This document shows, piece after piece, positions 12,801 through 21,798 of a DNA stretch of 64,000 nucleotides. Both the position numbers and the translations under genes were made by a program. Source of the stretch: Scolanthus callimorphus. Its lineage: Eukaryota > Cnidaria > Anthozoa > Actiniaria > Edwardsiidae. The number at the start of each line of letters is the position of its first letter. Position 1 is the first letter of the stretch. The notes under the pieces are model-generated. The model did no database searches. It saw only the letters and a program-made list of their open reading frames with translations, and was not told the origin of the DNA. Location of the stretch: the NCBI GenBank assembly GCA_033964015.1, contig CM066916.1, forward strand, positions 30,831,404 through 30,895,403, given 5' to 3'.

Positions 12801-15800
12801 CGAGAATTAACAAAAGTCCAAAACTAGAAATTTCCATCTAAAATGTTTTCGAAGCAAACGTGACATTGCGTTTGTGCGCATGCTCGGTGACGCCAGGAGC
12901 GAATAGAGCGCGCTCCAATGCACAGAACAGTAGAGTGCAATGGACGATTCCAGCTATGAACACGCGCACTCTTCTTTACTCAGAAATGCCCAAGCCATCT
13001 CTCCCACAACTACCACAATGCAGCGCGCGTTTTAAACAGTTTGTTCGACAAATATTCCTCAGTAACCGGCATGCAGCGCGTGCTTGCGTTATAGCTGGAA
13101 TCGCCAATTAGAACTCACAGGAATAACCTAAAGTTAGTAGCTCTGGCTAGTGCTCAAGCAACAACGAACGGCCCCCAAGCGACTACGTAAGAGACTAGTG
13201 TTCGGCGCTCGGCTGAAGCTAAGTTCTTGCACTACAGAAACTGTTTATCCTGTTGCCCATGGTCAAGCTAAAACAGTGAGCGAGTGAGCGTTCATGCTTC
13301 CCAAATCTACTGAGTTGAGCACGTTTTCCCTCTCATGTTCAAATCTTTTTATCCTTTAACTTGGTTTTACTCACCTGCTGGGCTCATCAGAGGCCTCGTC
13401 AGCGAGATGATTGAGTGCCTGAACAGCCTCACGGGAAAGCATACCGTGCTCGAACTGTTTGAAGTAGCTGACTTTCTGAGCCTTGATCATCCGTACTCGG
13501 CCGTCATCAGCCATTTCTGCAAACTCTTTAGGGGAGGGCTCATTTGGCACGCTTGTTTCACAGTTTGGACACGTGCTGTGCCGTATAAGAGTTATTGTTT
13601 CCGAGTCACCCTGAAAACATGATTAGGCTCATGTTAATACTCGAGTTTGCGCACTCAGCTGCATGCCATGTTCAGGACAAGATGACGGAAAGAACTCAGA
13701 TTCATCGCTAGAATTCCTTTTTCTTTTTCCAAATTTATCAATGTAAAGAAGTATTAAGCAATTTATTTCGTTATAAAAGAAGGAACCCAAATGGAAACTA
13801 GTCTTGAACTGAGACCCCGTTCGAACGAGACCGGTACAAAACCGGACCGGTACAATTCTGGTACGGTACCGTCGCGCGTTCACACGGGACCTGCGGTACC
13901 GGACCGATTTTGGCACGGTAAGGCGTGCACGGTTCCGTGTGAACACTGTTGCAAAACGTGCCAAAATTGTACCGGTACCGTATGAACAAGCGGTACCGTA
14001 CCAGAATTGTACCGGTCCGGTTTTGTACCAGTCTCGCGTGAACGGGGTCTGAAACTGTTACGCTGGACCAATAAAGACTATTCCATTCTATTCAATCCTG
14101 CAGGCAAAGACAAAATTGATAGTTATGCCAGCTAGTGACAAGTGAAAATATAATATTTAGTTGTTAAGGTGGTCGCCAAGTCGTCATTTGTGGTCGGCAT
14201 GTTTTTTTAAAAGGGAAATCTTAGCCGGAGACTAATTTTCAGTGTTTGTCGCCTGCCAGTGCATTGGCGCAAGCTGTCGCAATTTCAAGCCTTGTGAACA
14301 GTTTGATTCCCGGTTCAGTAAAGTTAGACCAACCTCTCCTTCGCTGTCCAATTCCACGTACGGGTTTCTGATGTCGCAATACTTCTCGGCGAGAGACCAA
14401 TCAGCGTCCGCAAGAAAACGGTCTGCTTTCATCATAGTTAGTGTACTCGTGTTGCTTTCCTTAATTCGCCGCACACCATTTGTCATAGCGATGATTTTGG
14501 TATCAGAAATGTCGCTCATGCCCATTTTCTCAAGGAGTTTCTTCATTGTGGTGGCATTTACGAGTAATGTGAACATGCAAATTCCAGCTGTGTGAACCAA
14601 CATCTGAAACAGAAAATAATGCGATAACTTCATATGGCGCAAAACCAAGTCCGCACTGCATGCTAGCGTGCCTCGTAAGCTTAGTCTGGAAGCAGGTACC
14701 GAAACAAATCGCGTCGTAGCACCCAACGCGCAGACCTAGGAAGATAAGATAGAAATACAGGTACATGCCTAAGGTTCAATCTGATCCGTATCGCACAACA
14801 ACACCCCGATATTGCGCATTTTGTTACATATCTACTCATATGTCCTTTGAAAAAAAATTGCGAACTTATACGCCGGTAAATCCCTCATTCAAGGATCAAA
14901 AGTATCTAAAACTTTACATCATTGCAAGAAATCACACCTCTGTCAATTTGTCCTTAATAGCCACTCTAACGTCAGAAACAGAAATTCGAAGTTTGCAGCC
15001 ATTTTAGTTCTTTGTCATTCAAATGAGTTGTGCCTTCTAGCGTTTTTAATTTTACAGGCTTTAGATAGATAGATAGATAGATTTTACTTACCCACGGTAG
15101 GTTACTTCAGCATAAGCTGGTTTACAAGTAAGCCGTGCGCTATCTATAGTACTAATAAAATATCTATATACTAATAAAATATCACGCTACGTTGCCATGT
15201 GATTCAGTTATTGACACTATTACCTTATCGCCGATGGCCACGTGATCAATGTAGACTTGAAGAGCAAGAGCAAGGCCGACCGCGCCACGCAGACCACCCC
15301 AGCACACAACAACAGCCGTCTGCCACGTGAACCCGTAGCCGATGTGCATCAAGATCGGGGACAAGCTACTGATCACAAGCGCTCTGTGGAAGCAACACTC
15401 TTAGATCAGCTTAGTCCAGATAAGAAACTGTATGTCGCCCGTTTTTTCGTAGCCTGCTTCCCGTGCGATGGGTCAGTTTTTCGCATAGCCCAAATCTCAT
15501 GGGAGCGCTTGCTACGCAGGCTAGTTTCCTCGTAAACCCCAACACTTTCAGGCAGAATGACGTTATGCTTTTCCAAATGACGTATTGACCCCTTTTTTCG
15601 CTCTCCTTATTTTTGATTACTGTTGTGACTTAGACTAGGTGACACTTGATAGCCATACAGTCCTAGAATCAGCGCATCCTCATACAAGACGTACCCTGCT
15701 CTTGTATCTCGCCATTAAGCAGCAACAACACGTTACAACTAAAACCGTTGCATCAAAAACATCAAATAAGTTTTTGATTATTGACTTTGCTGTTCCGCTA

Positions 15801-18800
15801 ATCAAACTATCTATGCCAATGAAACTATTGCCCTGTTTCGCCAAGTGCAGTCATCTGGCTTCTCTCTGGACTAATTTTGACATGCAACACGCGACGGAAA
15901 GCCAGGCGACTGCACTAGGCGAACAAACAGGGTAATAATCTGATTGGTTCATAAAATTTGACTGGCGGAACAGCAAAGCCAAAAACAAATTGTTTTTTGA
16001 AAACGCGGGTCCCGATGCAATGATTTTAGCTGTAAAACAAAACTTACCGAATAACTGTTATACCACAGTAATCGACTATTAGCAGGAATGCGTCAAATGG
16101 CTCGAAGGTACTCAGAGTTTTCTCCATGATAACCACGCCAGCCATGATAAAGATAAGGGTGTTTGCGAGGTAAGCAAGCATCTCCCAAAACCTGAAAGAA
16201 CGAACAGTTATGAACAGCGTTTTGAACAGCTAATGATGTAGTATAGATCCTAAGGGCTACTCAGGATTCATTCAAAATACTGATTGATTGGCTCGCGAGC
16301 GGTACAGAATCCTACGATCCAGACCCCGGGTCCGGATGAGTCGCAAGCGCTGAATTCTCAGGTGTGCGCGCGCTTATTTCTGTGTGGGTTTTATGCTGTT
16401 TCAGTGGTAACAAAAGACATAACAATAGTATTTACCAGCTTGGGGTCGCCATATGACGTGAAATGCCGTGACCTTGGTCTCGAAAATACTGACGATCTCG
16501 ACCTTCTATCTCGGTCAGTATTTTCAAGACCTCGCTCAGGTTAAGCTACGGCTAAACTAGGACACATGTAGCGCGCAACATTTGTGTCTTGCATGTTTCA
16601 CCGAGTGGCTAAACTAGGAAACATCGCACGCGTGTCTCGGACACATGAAATGTGTCTTGTCTTACGAAGAAACATTTCTTTGTGTCCCGCTACAACATTT
16701 TTCGCGCACAACAATGTTTCTCGCGTGGCTAAACAGGGAAACATGTGTCGGCTACAATCTTGCGCGCTACTGTGTCCTAGTTTAGCCAGGGCTTTATTTC
16801 ACGATCCGGACCCCTCAACAAGTAAATACCATATCTATATAATTACCTGTGTAAGAAAACCTCTACCTCAGGGCTGATACTAGTCTTCTGCGCGTTGATC
16901 TCGATACCGAGCATAACGACAGCAATGACACCCGAAATACCAAGCACCTCCTCGCCCACGTAAAACGTGACGTATGTGGAGACCAGAGTGATGGTGATTT
17001 CCACAAGTGCATCATTAAACACGTGTTGTAGCCAAAACACTGTGATCTTCCCCACTATCAGGCCAAAGAAGTAGCCACCAATGGCAACACGGGGAAAGTA
17101 GAGCCCAATCTCGGTCGCTGAGAAGGCACAAAAAAAAGGCACAAAAAAAAAACGGATTACAAAAATGACTGGGTGGCCGCATTAGAAAAGGAAACAAATC
17201 GAAGCAAAACAAACAACAAAAGTTAATTAAAACATGCACGTTTTGGCGTTTTTATTTCTAGCTTCTCGCGAGCTAAACAGCCCTCATGAATGTAAGCACT
17301 TTCCTTATCTAGCGGTTGCGTCTGTCGACCGCTTTGAAATCCCTCACGACGAGAAGACCTTTTTTTATAGAAAATAACAGTCTGTGTTTTCAAATTTTCA
17401 ACACTGGAAGATACAATTCGTAGCTCTGTGCGGCTATGTAATATCCTCTATATATATTGGAGAATGGGAGTGACTTATAATAGTTGCAATTTAACTAAGA
17501 TTCTTACAGTAAAAAGTGAGGGGAGCTTCAAGGGGGCGGGGCACATTCTAGCAAACACATAAGGGGTGGGAGTAGCTGAATAAAAACTGTATGTTGTTTG
17601 GATGGCACAAGGGAGTAAGCCCTAAGGGGGTACGTACCTTGACAAATATGTGTAAAGGGGGTGGGGTCAGTGGATTACTCCCCCTTTCCTGCACCCCCCA
17701 AAAATATGAGTTTTTCATACACCGCAGGGAGGAAAGCTTGTGCATCATTTATTGTAAGAATTTGGTGATTGACTTACTTACTGACACTAACCTGACATGG
17801 ATTGAAAGGACAAGTTATAGAAAATTTTATAAATCACGATTGCCATTCCATCATTCAGTAGAGATTCTCCCTCAATAATGGTGCCAAGTTGTTTTGAAGT
17901 ACCTACAAATAAATAAATAGATCACAAAATAAATAAAGAAGCTCTATTTGCTATGGGGTAATAGCAAACTGTGTGATTCCAGAAATGATGCATATACTGC
18001 TGCCATGGAGGGAATTAATGACCCCCACTTCACCCCCTGCAATTTCCAATGAAAAACAGTAAAAATGTGAATAAGGGAAATGGAGGAGTGCCTCAATACA
18101 CCTGTGATGTCTCTTCTCTCTTTAGAAATGGCTTTGCAATGTAACTCATCTAAGAGGAGGCCACTGTGCATATATACCCAGTACTTGGTTTTGTGAAATC
18201 AATGTAAAACTACCAGATTGCAATCATTCCTATGGGAATAATATAACAAAAGCATAGCGGTCTTGTTGGTGTTAAGAACAAAAGCGGCAGACAAACTTTC
18301 TTTTGTTTTCCGGCACCAACACAGCTGCCAGTGATATCACAGGGCCTGACTAACTTTTTTTGCTGGCCGCCATTCACGACTAATTAAAAAAATTTAGTCG
18401 CCAAAATGCAAAGATTTATTTGCCACATAAACATGGATCTCAGCTGAACTCAGAAAGATGGGGTGCCATTTGGTGACTAGCTCCAAAATTGTGGTCGTCA
18501 AGCCCCCGCATTTAGTCGCAATGGGCAATTCCAGAAAATAAAGGTACCCTCCCCATGGGCGGCACTAGTTTTTGACCCCCCATGCATCCAGAATTTCCAA
18601 AATGGTTTACCCCCCATGCAAATAGAATTCCGGGCAGGTTAAAGAAATCCAGCTTCGAACCCCCCCCCCCCCCTTTGCAATCAGAATTCCGAGCTCTTAA
18701 ACCCCCCCCATCCCATTGGAATTTCCAAATGCCGTCTGTGGGGGGTACCTTTATTTTCTGGAATTGCCCAATTGGCAACCATATGGTCGCAGTGTCAGGC

Positions 18801-20795
18801 CCTGCATCACATGCATTCATTCCAATTCCCTTTGTGGTGTGGTTGGGATATTTTCTGGAATTCGACAATCCATTCAAAAGGTACTCACCCAAGTCATTTA
18901 GAATTGCAACCACAGCTACAGGATCAGTAGCACTGATTATAGCACCAAACATGAAGGCCTGGAACCAGGTCCAGTTATACGTAAATATCATCTTAGCCAT
19001 CACTCCGCTTAGAGCTGCACTGATAGCCAACCCCACCAGAGCTAGGAGTAAAACCTGAGAGAAGAGCTTGTTGAAGATGTGCACATCCATAGCAAAGGCA
19101 GATTCGAATAACAGCACAGGCAGAAATGTTGTGAGGATGAGATGAGGATTTTGACTTGCCATGGTGGTATACCTGTGGATACATTAACAAATATGTGGGC
19201 CCTGTCAAACAAAAAGGGACAGGACAACCATCCCCTGGAATTTCCTGGGGAAAATGCAATAAGAGATGCATAGAATCCAAGGGAGGGGCTGGTGGGGCAA
19301 ATGCCAACATCCACTTTTTGACAAATTCTAATTTTTGGTTAGGGAGTCCACTCTAATGTAAATTAACTGTAAAACTACCATGCCCAAAATATTTTCCTTA
19401 CTTTTGTATTTCAGGTACTGTTCCTGATACAGCTCCAAAGCAAGCACCCAGAATAATAAGCACCACAGTATATGGGATGGGCCATCTTTTCATTACTTGT
19501 CTTGCAAGAGCTGGTAAATACAATGAATTGTTATGTTGAATTTCTCAGATACATTTAAGCTTAGTTTGTGTACTTTTGCTTGCTAGTTTAGAAAATTTAG
19601 TAAGTTAAATGCAATTAGCTACAAATCTTTTATTTAATCGGTATATTGTAAACAACATTGTAAATATTGTAGATAGTACACTAGCACTATATTTTTTTGT
19701 TACATTACTGGTATTGATCTTCTTTATTATATAGACACGAATGTTTTACTGGGAAATATGCCACTCGTAGATCTCATATGAAGCTACATCCGGGTCCTCA
19801 GTGACATATTTTTCATATCCTCACTAGTGAGTATATCGGTCAAAACAAAAGTGCTTGGAAATCAATTTGGAATATTTTTTTCTGGTTTGTCTATATAATA
19901 AAAAGAAAATTACAGGGTGGCTTGAAGATATGAGTTTAATTTTCTCGTGTCAAAAACAATATTTTACTCATTCGCTGCGCTCATTCGTAAAATATTGTTC
20001 TTGCCACTCGAAAATAAAACTCATATCTTCGCGCCACCGTGTAATATCCTCTATATATTTTTTATTTTTCATTCTTTTTTATTTTTTATCCCCAAATGAG
20101 TACTGTATGGGTTTTCTACCCGAGCTAGGTGGTTTGACACAGAAATAGAGGATATTACATGGCCGCGCGGAGATACGGATTTTATCTTCGAGTGTTGAAA
20201 ATTTATCTCACAAGTGAGCGCAGCGAACGAGTGAGATTAATTTTTAACACGAGAAGATAAAATTCGTATCTACAAGCGGCCATGTAATGTTCTGTTTATT
20301 ATATAAACATCAATGAAATACCAAATTCGAATTTTATTTGAGTTAAGCTTAAAAATCGAGCATTGAGCAAAGGCAAGTGTGATATCTTCACATGTGAAAA
20401 TAACATGTTATTTTCACGTGTGAAGATATCAAGTTTTCGCGCGGGAGATCACCCGGTATTTCATTGGTGTTTATATAATAAATAAATTCTCTATCTATCT
20501 ATCTAAAGATCACCTAAAGTTATGAAAACAAGAAGATTACTTCTGTTATGGTTTGTCGTTTAGCACTCTACAAACAAGGGTGACAGATTCCTTTATTCTT
20601 CTTCTGTCTGGTCTGTATCAGTTTAATAATAAACTAATGTTATTACCGACGAAGTTTAGCTTTATCTGAAGACTCACCTCCGATACCACAGGCGGTAAAA
20701 ATGAACAAGATTGCATAGGGCGGGGTGGAATGCGTTTCTGCATGCCATACATGACTGGATACATTGGTGTCATTGCCTGTTTGGTTTGCGATCAT
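3584..20795 (-). CDS. SLC9C: Sperm-type Na+/H+ exchanger with voltage sensor and cyclic-nucleotide-binding domain (whole gene, 18 coding exons)
   Basis: Eighteen exons splice in frame with matching phases to a 1203-residue protein, close to the usual SLC9C1 size (about 1,200 aa). Residues about 30-420 are the exchanger: ATDP at 157-160, EGESLLNDG at 181-189 and GGLRGAV at 375-381. Residues about 600-737 form a voltage sensor; its S4 (722-737) has R/R/R/R/R/K at every third position. Residues about 860-1030 are a cyclic-nucleotide-binding domain with the phosphate cassette GEFSLLTGSPRTAS (G966, E967, R976). The tail has RRKS and GRKS sites. In the known family (sea urchin sNHE, mammalian SLC9C1) the protein exports protons from the sperm flagellum in response to hyperpolarisation and cAMP. 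Starts at the ATG at 20795, just after a 5'-UTR splice. Introns hold many fold-back transposons but the exons are clean. Confidence 0.95.
4085..4511 (-). CDS. SLC9C: SLC9C exon 17
   Basis: Residues 988-1129. Starts AYFMPKEKIEKVM, the C-helix after the beta roll, then a soluble C-terminal region. The frame stays open to 3984, but a strong donor (CTAA|GTAAGC at 4085/4084) in phase 1 joins exactly to exon 18. Retaining the intron would end the protein at 3984 instead. Just upstream (4511-4660) a stretch of about 80 bp including the acceptor is imperfectly duplicated. Confidence 0.88.
4731..5214. mobile_element. Fold-back MITE flanked by TTAA (piggyBac-like)
   Basis: Left and right arms of more than 200 bp are inverted copies of each other, beginning AGTGCCACTAAAGGCAGAAG. 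TTAA lies immediately outside both ends (4727-4730 and 5215-5218), the target duplication of piggyBac-type transposons. No transposase. Lies in SLC9C intron 16. Confidence 0.8.
5281..5469. repeat. Two tandem copies of a 94-bp unit
   Basis: Two near-identical copies, from 5281 and from 5375, sharing 'gtgcccatgctcgttt' and 'gtgatggcgcaaacatacc'. In SLC9C intron 16; no coding signal. Confidence 0.8.
6363..6533 (-). CDS. SLC9C: SLC9C exon 16 (phosphate-binding cassette)
   Basis: Residues 931-987. Carries GEFSLLTGSPRTAS, including the Glu that contacts the ribose and the Arg that contacts the cyclic phosphate in known cNMP-binding domains. Phase 0 at both ends. Confidence 0.94.
6745..6950. repeat. 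Dispersed GC-rich repeat, copy 1
   Basis: Contains 'ggctcgcgagcggt', 'atcctacgatcc' and 'cagtattttcaagacctcg'. All recur in the same order at 16280-16820, so this is a dispersed transposon-derived repeat. Confidence 0.65.
7434..7661 (-). CDS. SLC9C: SLC9C exon 15 (start of cyclic-nucleotide-binding domain)
   Basis: Residues 855-930. FDFGDTIAKQGDEVDGIHLI matches the beta-roll start of cNMP-binding domains. Donor AAG|GTAAAA. Confidence 0.93.
7909..8250 (+). mobile_element. SINE, 5'-truncated
   Basis: From 'ggccgggccaacactcaggg' onward it matches the SINE at 54275-54640, including 'cgcgtcttctcggataagg' and 'ccagagggacgttaaagaac'. It ends in 'aaagcgctttgagccgcgag' and '...gcgctatataag', a LINE-like 3' tail, plus a TTTAC-rich end. 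The tRNA-like head is missing here. Confidence 0.7.
8266..8439. mobile_element. MITE family A, copy 1
   Basis: Ends are inverted copies of 'caatggacgattccagctat' (left end degraded). The middle has 'acaactaccggcatgcagcg'. Other copies are at 12938-13109 and 41602-41756. Confidence 0.7.
8536..8684 (-). CDS. SLC9C: SLC9C exon 14
   Basis: Residues 805-854; helical linker with VKTRQAIRTVLNNARDVI and GGGLLDEAEF. Donor TCG|GTAAGT. Confidence 0.9.
8995..9196 (-). CDS. SLC9C: SLC9C exon 13
   Basis: Residues 738-804, with YDVGKGYIVAEEEV, the helical linker after the voltage sensor conserved in this family. Acceptor TTTTCAG, donor G|GTAAGA, phase 1. Confidence 0.92.
9302..9559 (+). pseudogene. Dead non-LTR reverse transcriptase remnant
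   Basis: Translates to a LINE reverse-transcriptase C-terminus with SPIWAALPDY, VQKALRITLP, LSYSAALS and FSARRTVACVKFLDSARR. A stop interrupts the normally conserved Leu-Glu-Tyr just before SPIW. Only about 85 codons remain. It lies in SLC9C intron 12 on the opposite strand to the gene. Confidence 0.7.
9844..10894. mobile_element. Non-autonomous DNA transposon, 1.05 kb
   Basis: Perfect terminal inverted repeats ACGCTGGGGCCAACCACCCC (and its complement at the right end) bound a 1,051-bp AT-rich interior with several GTGACGTCA blocks. No transposase. In SLC9C intron 12. Confidence 0.8.
11051..11125. repeat. Five tandem 15-bp units
   Basis: Unit gaatacgtggcatat with C/T changes, five copies. 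It lies in SLC9C intron 12, 35 bp from the donor of the S4 exon. Confidence 0.85.
11160..11351 (-). CDS. SLC9C: SLC9C exon 12 (voltage sensor S3-S4)
   Basis: Residues 674-737. S3 is around DYWNLLDLFIVVLSIIDI. S4 ends the exon as RVFRVLRMGRLLRLVK, with basic residues at 722, 725, 728, 731, 734 and 737. Donor AAG|GTCAGT. Confidence 0.95.
11415..11834. mobile_element. Fold-back MITE, 420 bp
   Basis: Terminal inverted repeats start CCGGSGAAATACGAGGCACA and run about 60 bp. The interior is rich in 'ttgcgcgacaagttgt' copies. In SLC9C intron 11, between the two voltage-sensor exons. Confidence 0.8.
11892..12146 (-). CDS. SLC9C: SLC9C exon 11 (voltage sensor S1-S2)
   Basis: Residues 589-673. S1 is around VAFDATINVLIIINMIPIIF; S2 is around IYCSIYVCECIW. 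It has acidic counter-charges, as in cation-channel voltage sensors. Donor AAG|GTAAGA. Confidence 0.92.
12725..12785 (-). CDS. SLC9C: SLC9C exon 10
   Basis: A 61-bp exon, residues 568-588 (MAEDISPFWKIPPYLHKV). Acceptor GTTGCAG, donor GTG|GTAAGT, phase 0. Too short for ORF calling; supported by phase and by continuity into the voltage sensor. Confidence 0.85.
12938..13109. mobile_element. MITE family A, copy 2
   Basis: Left end 'caatggacgattccagctat', right end 'atagctggaatcgccaatta'. Same interior pattern (acaactacc, ggcatgcagcgcg) as the other two copies. In SLC9C intron 9. Confidence 0.75.
13375..13610 (-). CDS. SLC9C: SLC9C exon 9 (linker)
   Basis: Residues 490-568. Contains a C-x2-C pair (TCPNCET) and the family-typical VSYFKQFEHGMLSREAV segment. 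Donor AG|GTGAGT, phase 2. Confidence 0.9.
13811..14051. mobile_element. Fold-back MITE, about 240 bp
   Basis: Inverted arms of about 60 bp starting 'gagaccccgttc', with 'accggaccggtacaattctg' inside each arm. In SLC9C intron 8. Confidence 0.78.
14334..14603 (-). CDS. SLC9C: SLC9C exon 8 (last exchanger helix and cytosolic linker)
   Basis: Residues 400-489. Begins MLVHTAGICMFTLLVNATT, the last exchanger helix, followed by a soluble linker. The donor used here (GAG|GTTGGT at 14334/14333) is the weakest splice site of the model; it was chosen because it gives the phase 0 required by exon 9. Confidence 0.82.
15061..15083. repeat. (GATA)n microsatellite
   Basis: About five GATA units in SLC9C intron 7. 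Confidence 0.9.
15224..15383 (-). CDS. SLC9C: SLC9C exon 7 (GGLRGAV motif)
   Basis: Residues 346-399, with CWGGLRGAVGLALAL, the signature of the NHE TM11 region. Donor AAG|GTAATA, phase 0. Confidence 0.95.
15785..15978. mobile_element. Fold-back MITE, about 195 bp
   Basis: Ends 'ctttgctgttccgc' and 'gcggaacagcaaag' are inverted copies. Lies in SLC9C intron 6, 70 bp from exon 6. Confidence 0.7.
16048..16191 (-). CDS. SLC9C: SLC9C exon 6
   Basis: Residues 298-346, with FWEMLAYLANTLIFIMAG, a conserved exchanger helix. Phase 2 at both ends. Confidence 0.93.
16280..16820. repeat. Dispersed GC-rich repeat, copy 2, split by a MITE
   Basis: Same order of blocks as 6745-6950. The 'cagtattttcaagacctcg' block and the 'tttcacgatccgga' block, nearly adjacent in copy 1, are here separated by the element at 16545-16794. 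Confidence 0.65.
16545..16794. mobile_element. MITE family B, copy 1 (nested)
   Basis: Inverted ends 'ggctaaactaggacaca' and 'tgtgtcctagtttagcca'. A second copy is at 50527-50790. Inserted within another repeat in SLC9C intron 5. Confidence 0.75.
16847..17117 (-). CDS. SLC9C: SLC9C exon 5
   Basis: Residues 208-298: membrane segments with EIGLYFPRVAIGGYFFG and GEEVLGISGVIAVVMLGI. Acceptor CTTCTCAG, donor CAG|GTAATT, phase 2 out. Confidence 0.93.
17792..17902 (-). CDS. SLC9C: SLC9C exon 4 (ESLLNDG motif)
   Basis: A short exon of 111 bp, residues 171-207, carrying EGESLLNDGMAIV, the Asn-Asp pair of the exchanger transport site. Acceptor TTTGTAG|GT, donor CAG|GTTAGT, phase 1 on both sides. It fills exactly the gap expected between exons 3 and 5. 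Confidence 0.93.
18522..18770. mobile_element. MITE with homopolymer core, copy 1
   Basis: Ends 'tgggcaattccagaaaataa' and its complement, 249 bp, with a 15-base C run at 18660-18674. The related element at about 54855-55030 has a 22-base G run. In SLC9C intron 3. Confidence 0.75.
18889..19172 (-). CDS. SLC9C: SLC9C exon 3 (exchanger core, ATDP motif)
   Basis: Residues 76-171. Contains FLPVLLFESAFAMDVHIF and the ion-translocation motif ATDPVAVVAIL, both hallmarks of the NHE fold. Ends G|GTGAGT, phase 1. An inverted-repeat element (18522-18770) sits just inside the following intron. Confidence 0.95.
19402..19510 (-). CDS. SLC9C: SLC9C exon 2
   Basis: Residues 40-76; second hydrophobic segment (YTVVLIILGACFGAVSG). 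Phase 1 in, phase 2 out (AA|GTAAGG). Confidence 0.9.
19910..20483. mobile_element. Three fold-back elements in series
   Basis: Three palindromic units follow one another in SLC9C intron 1: 19910-20043 (arms 'ttacagggtggcttgaagat'), 20154-20288 (arms 'attacatggccgcgcgg') and 20295-20483 (arms 'ttatataaacatcaatgaaa', with a near-perfect hairpin at about 20380-20431). The first two share TTACA ends and a 'gcgctgcg'-like loop, so they probably belong to one family. Confidence 0.75.
20678..20795 (-). CDS. SLC9C: SLC9C exon 1
   Basis: Encodes residues 1-39: a polar N-terminus with Asn-x-Ser/Thr sites, then the start of the first membrane segment (YAILFIFTACGIG). Donor G|GTGAGT, phase 1. The ATG is preceded on the minus strand by a good acceptor (ttctctttctag) at 20810-20811. 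Confidence 0.85.
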
Positions 20796-20808
20796 GTTGA
20801 GAATTTAA

Positions 20809-20919
20809 GCTAGAAAGAGAAGTGACAATTAGTTAAGGGGCATAAGAATTACAAAAGAAAGAAAGAACTACAAAGCGAAGCTAAAGTCGAGCACTTCCAG
20901 TGCTTGTAGTAAACTCACC
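20809..20919 (-). other. 5'-UTR intron of SLC9C
   Basis: On the minus strand a donor AAAAG|GTGAGT lies at 20918/20919 and an acceptor TTTCTAG ends at 20810, giving a 109-bp intron that would join an untranslated leader to the exon with the ATG. The transcription start itself was not located. Confidence 0.5.
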
Positions 20920-21579
20920 TTTTCAGTGCTTCTCCGCCTTGTTTCTAGAAATAACTCGAACATAAACCTGCCAGCATCTTATTATAGTTTTCTACCCCAT
21001 TTTTTAGTATTCAATTAGCTCTTTTGGGCAATTTTCGAGCCAAAAACTCTGAACTGTTTCAGTCTCGTAGCGAAGCCAACGGCAAAACACGCTGTTGTTT
21101 GCGTTCGCCATTTTGCTTACGTAGCAATCAGACTTCATCCTGATTGGTCAATCTCGCAAATACGTTACCAGGGCGCGCGGTACAGTTTCACCACAGGGAG
21201 TTGGAAAACAATCTGGGAATGAAACAATACTCAAGAAAATTCATTCGCCAAAAACTGCCGATTTGCCGACGTTGCAAAACTTCTTAATAATTATGAAATT
21301 CCCCCTTTTACCTGTTTGGGAAGTCTGTAAGTATTTGTCCTCGTATCTTAGCAAAAAAAGCAAGGGTCATTTGCTTGCACGATTTTTTCCATTATTGAGT
21401 TAAGTCAGAAGCTCATAGTCATCTTAATTTGTGAAGTTTGTTTTTTGTTTGCGAGTACTGGAGTAGAAGCGTTGAACTTGAACTACTTGAATGAAGCACC
21501 ACTTTGAAAGAGTTGATCAGGCGTTTATTAAAAGGTATACTTTAGAAACTACAGAAGTTTTTTGCGTACATTTTATAAA

Positions 21580-21798
21580 CTATTTGAAAACAAAATGAAT
21601 GGTACCGGTGCAAAAGGTGTAAGCACTGCATGATGGCACTCGATCTGCGAATCGACAGGAAACAGCAAGCGTTGTCAAAGTCGGCCAACGGAGCACTGCT
21701 TTGATTTCATGAATTACATGGCAGTCGAGACTGATGGTATCTGCTTCACAACCAGTCAGTCTGATGGCAGAAGTTAGCTTATTAATTAAGTTGTCCAT
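21580..21798 (-). CDS. Possible small hypothetical ORF (72 aa)
   Basis: An ATG-started open frame beginning MDNLINKLTSAIRLTGCEAD, with five cysteines and no recognisable domain. A minus-strand AATAAA (plus-strand tttatt) lies about 55 bp past the stop, which is the main reason to list it. It could equally be chance or the last exon of something unrecognised. Confidence 0.2.
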   Translation of the reverse strand: MDNLINKLTSAIRLTGCEADTISLDCHVIHEIKAVLRWPTLTTLAVSCRFADRVPSCSAYTFCTGTIHFVFK

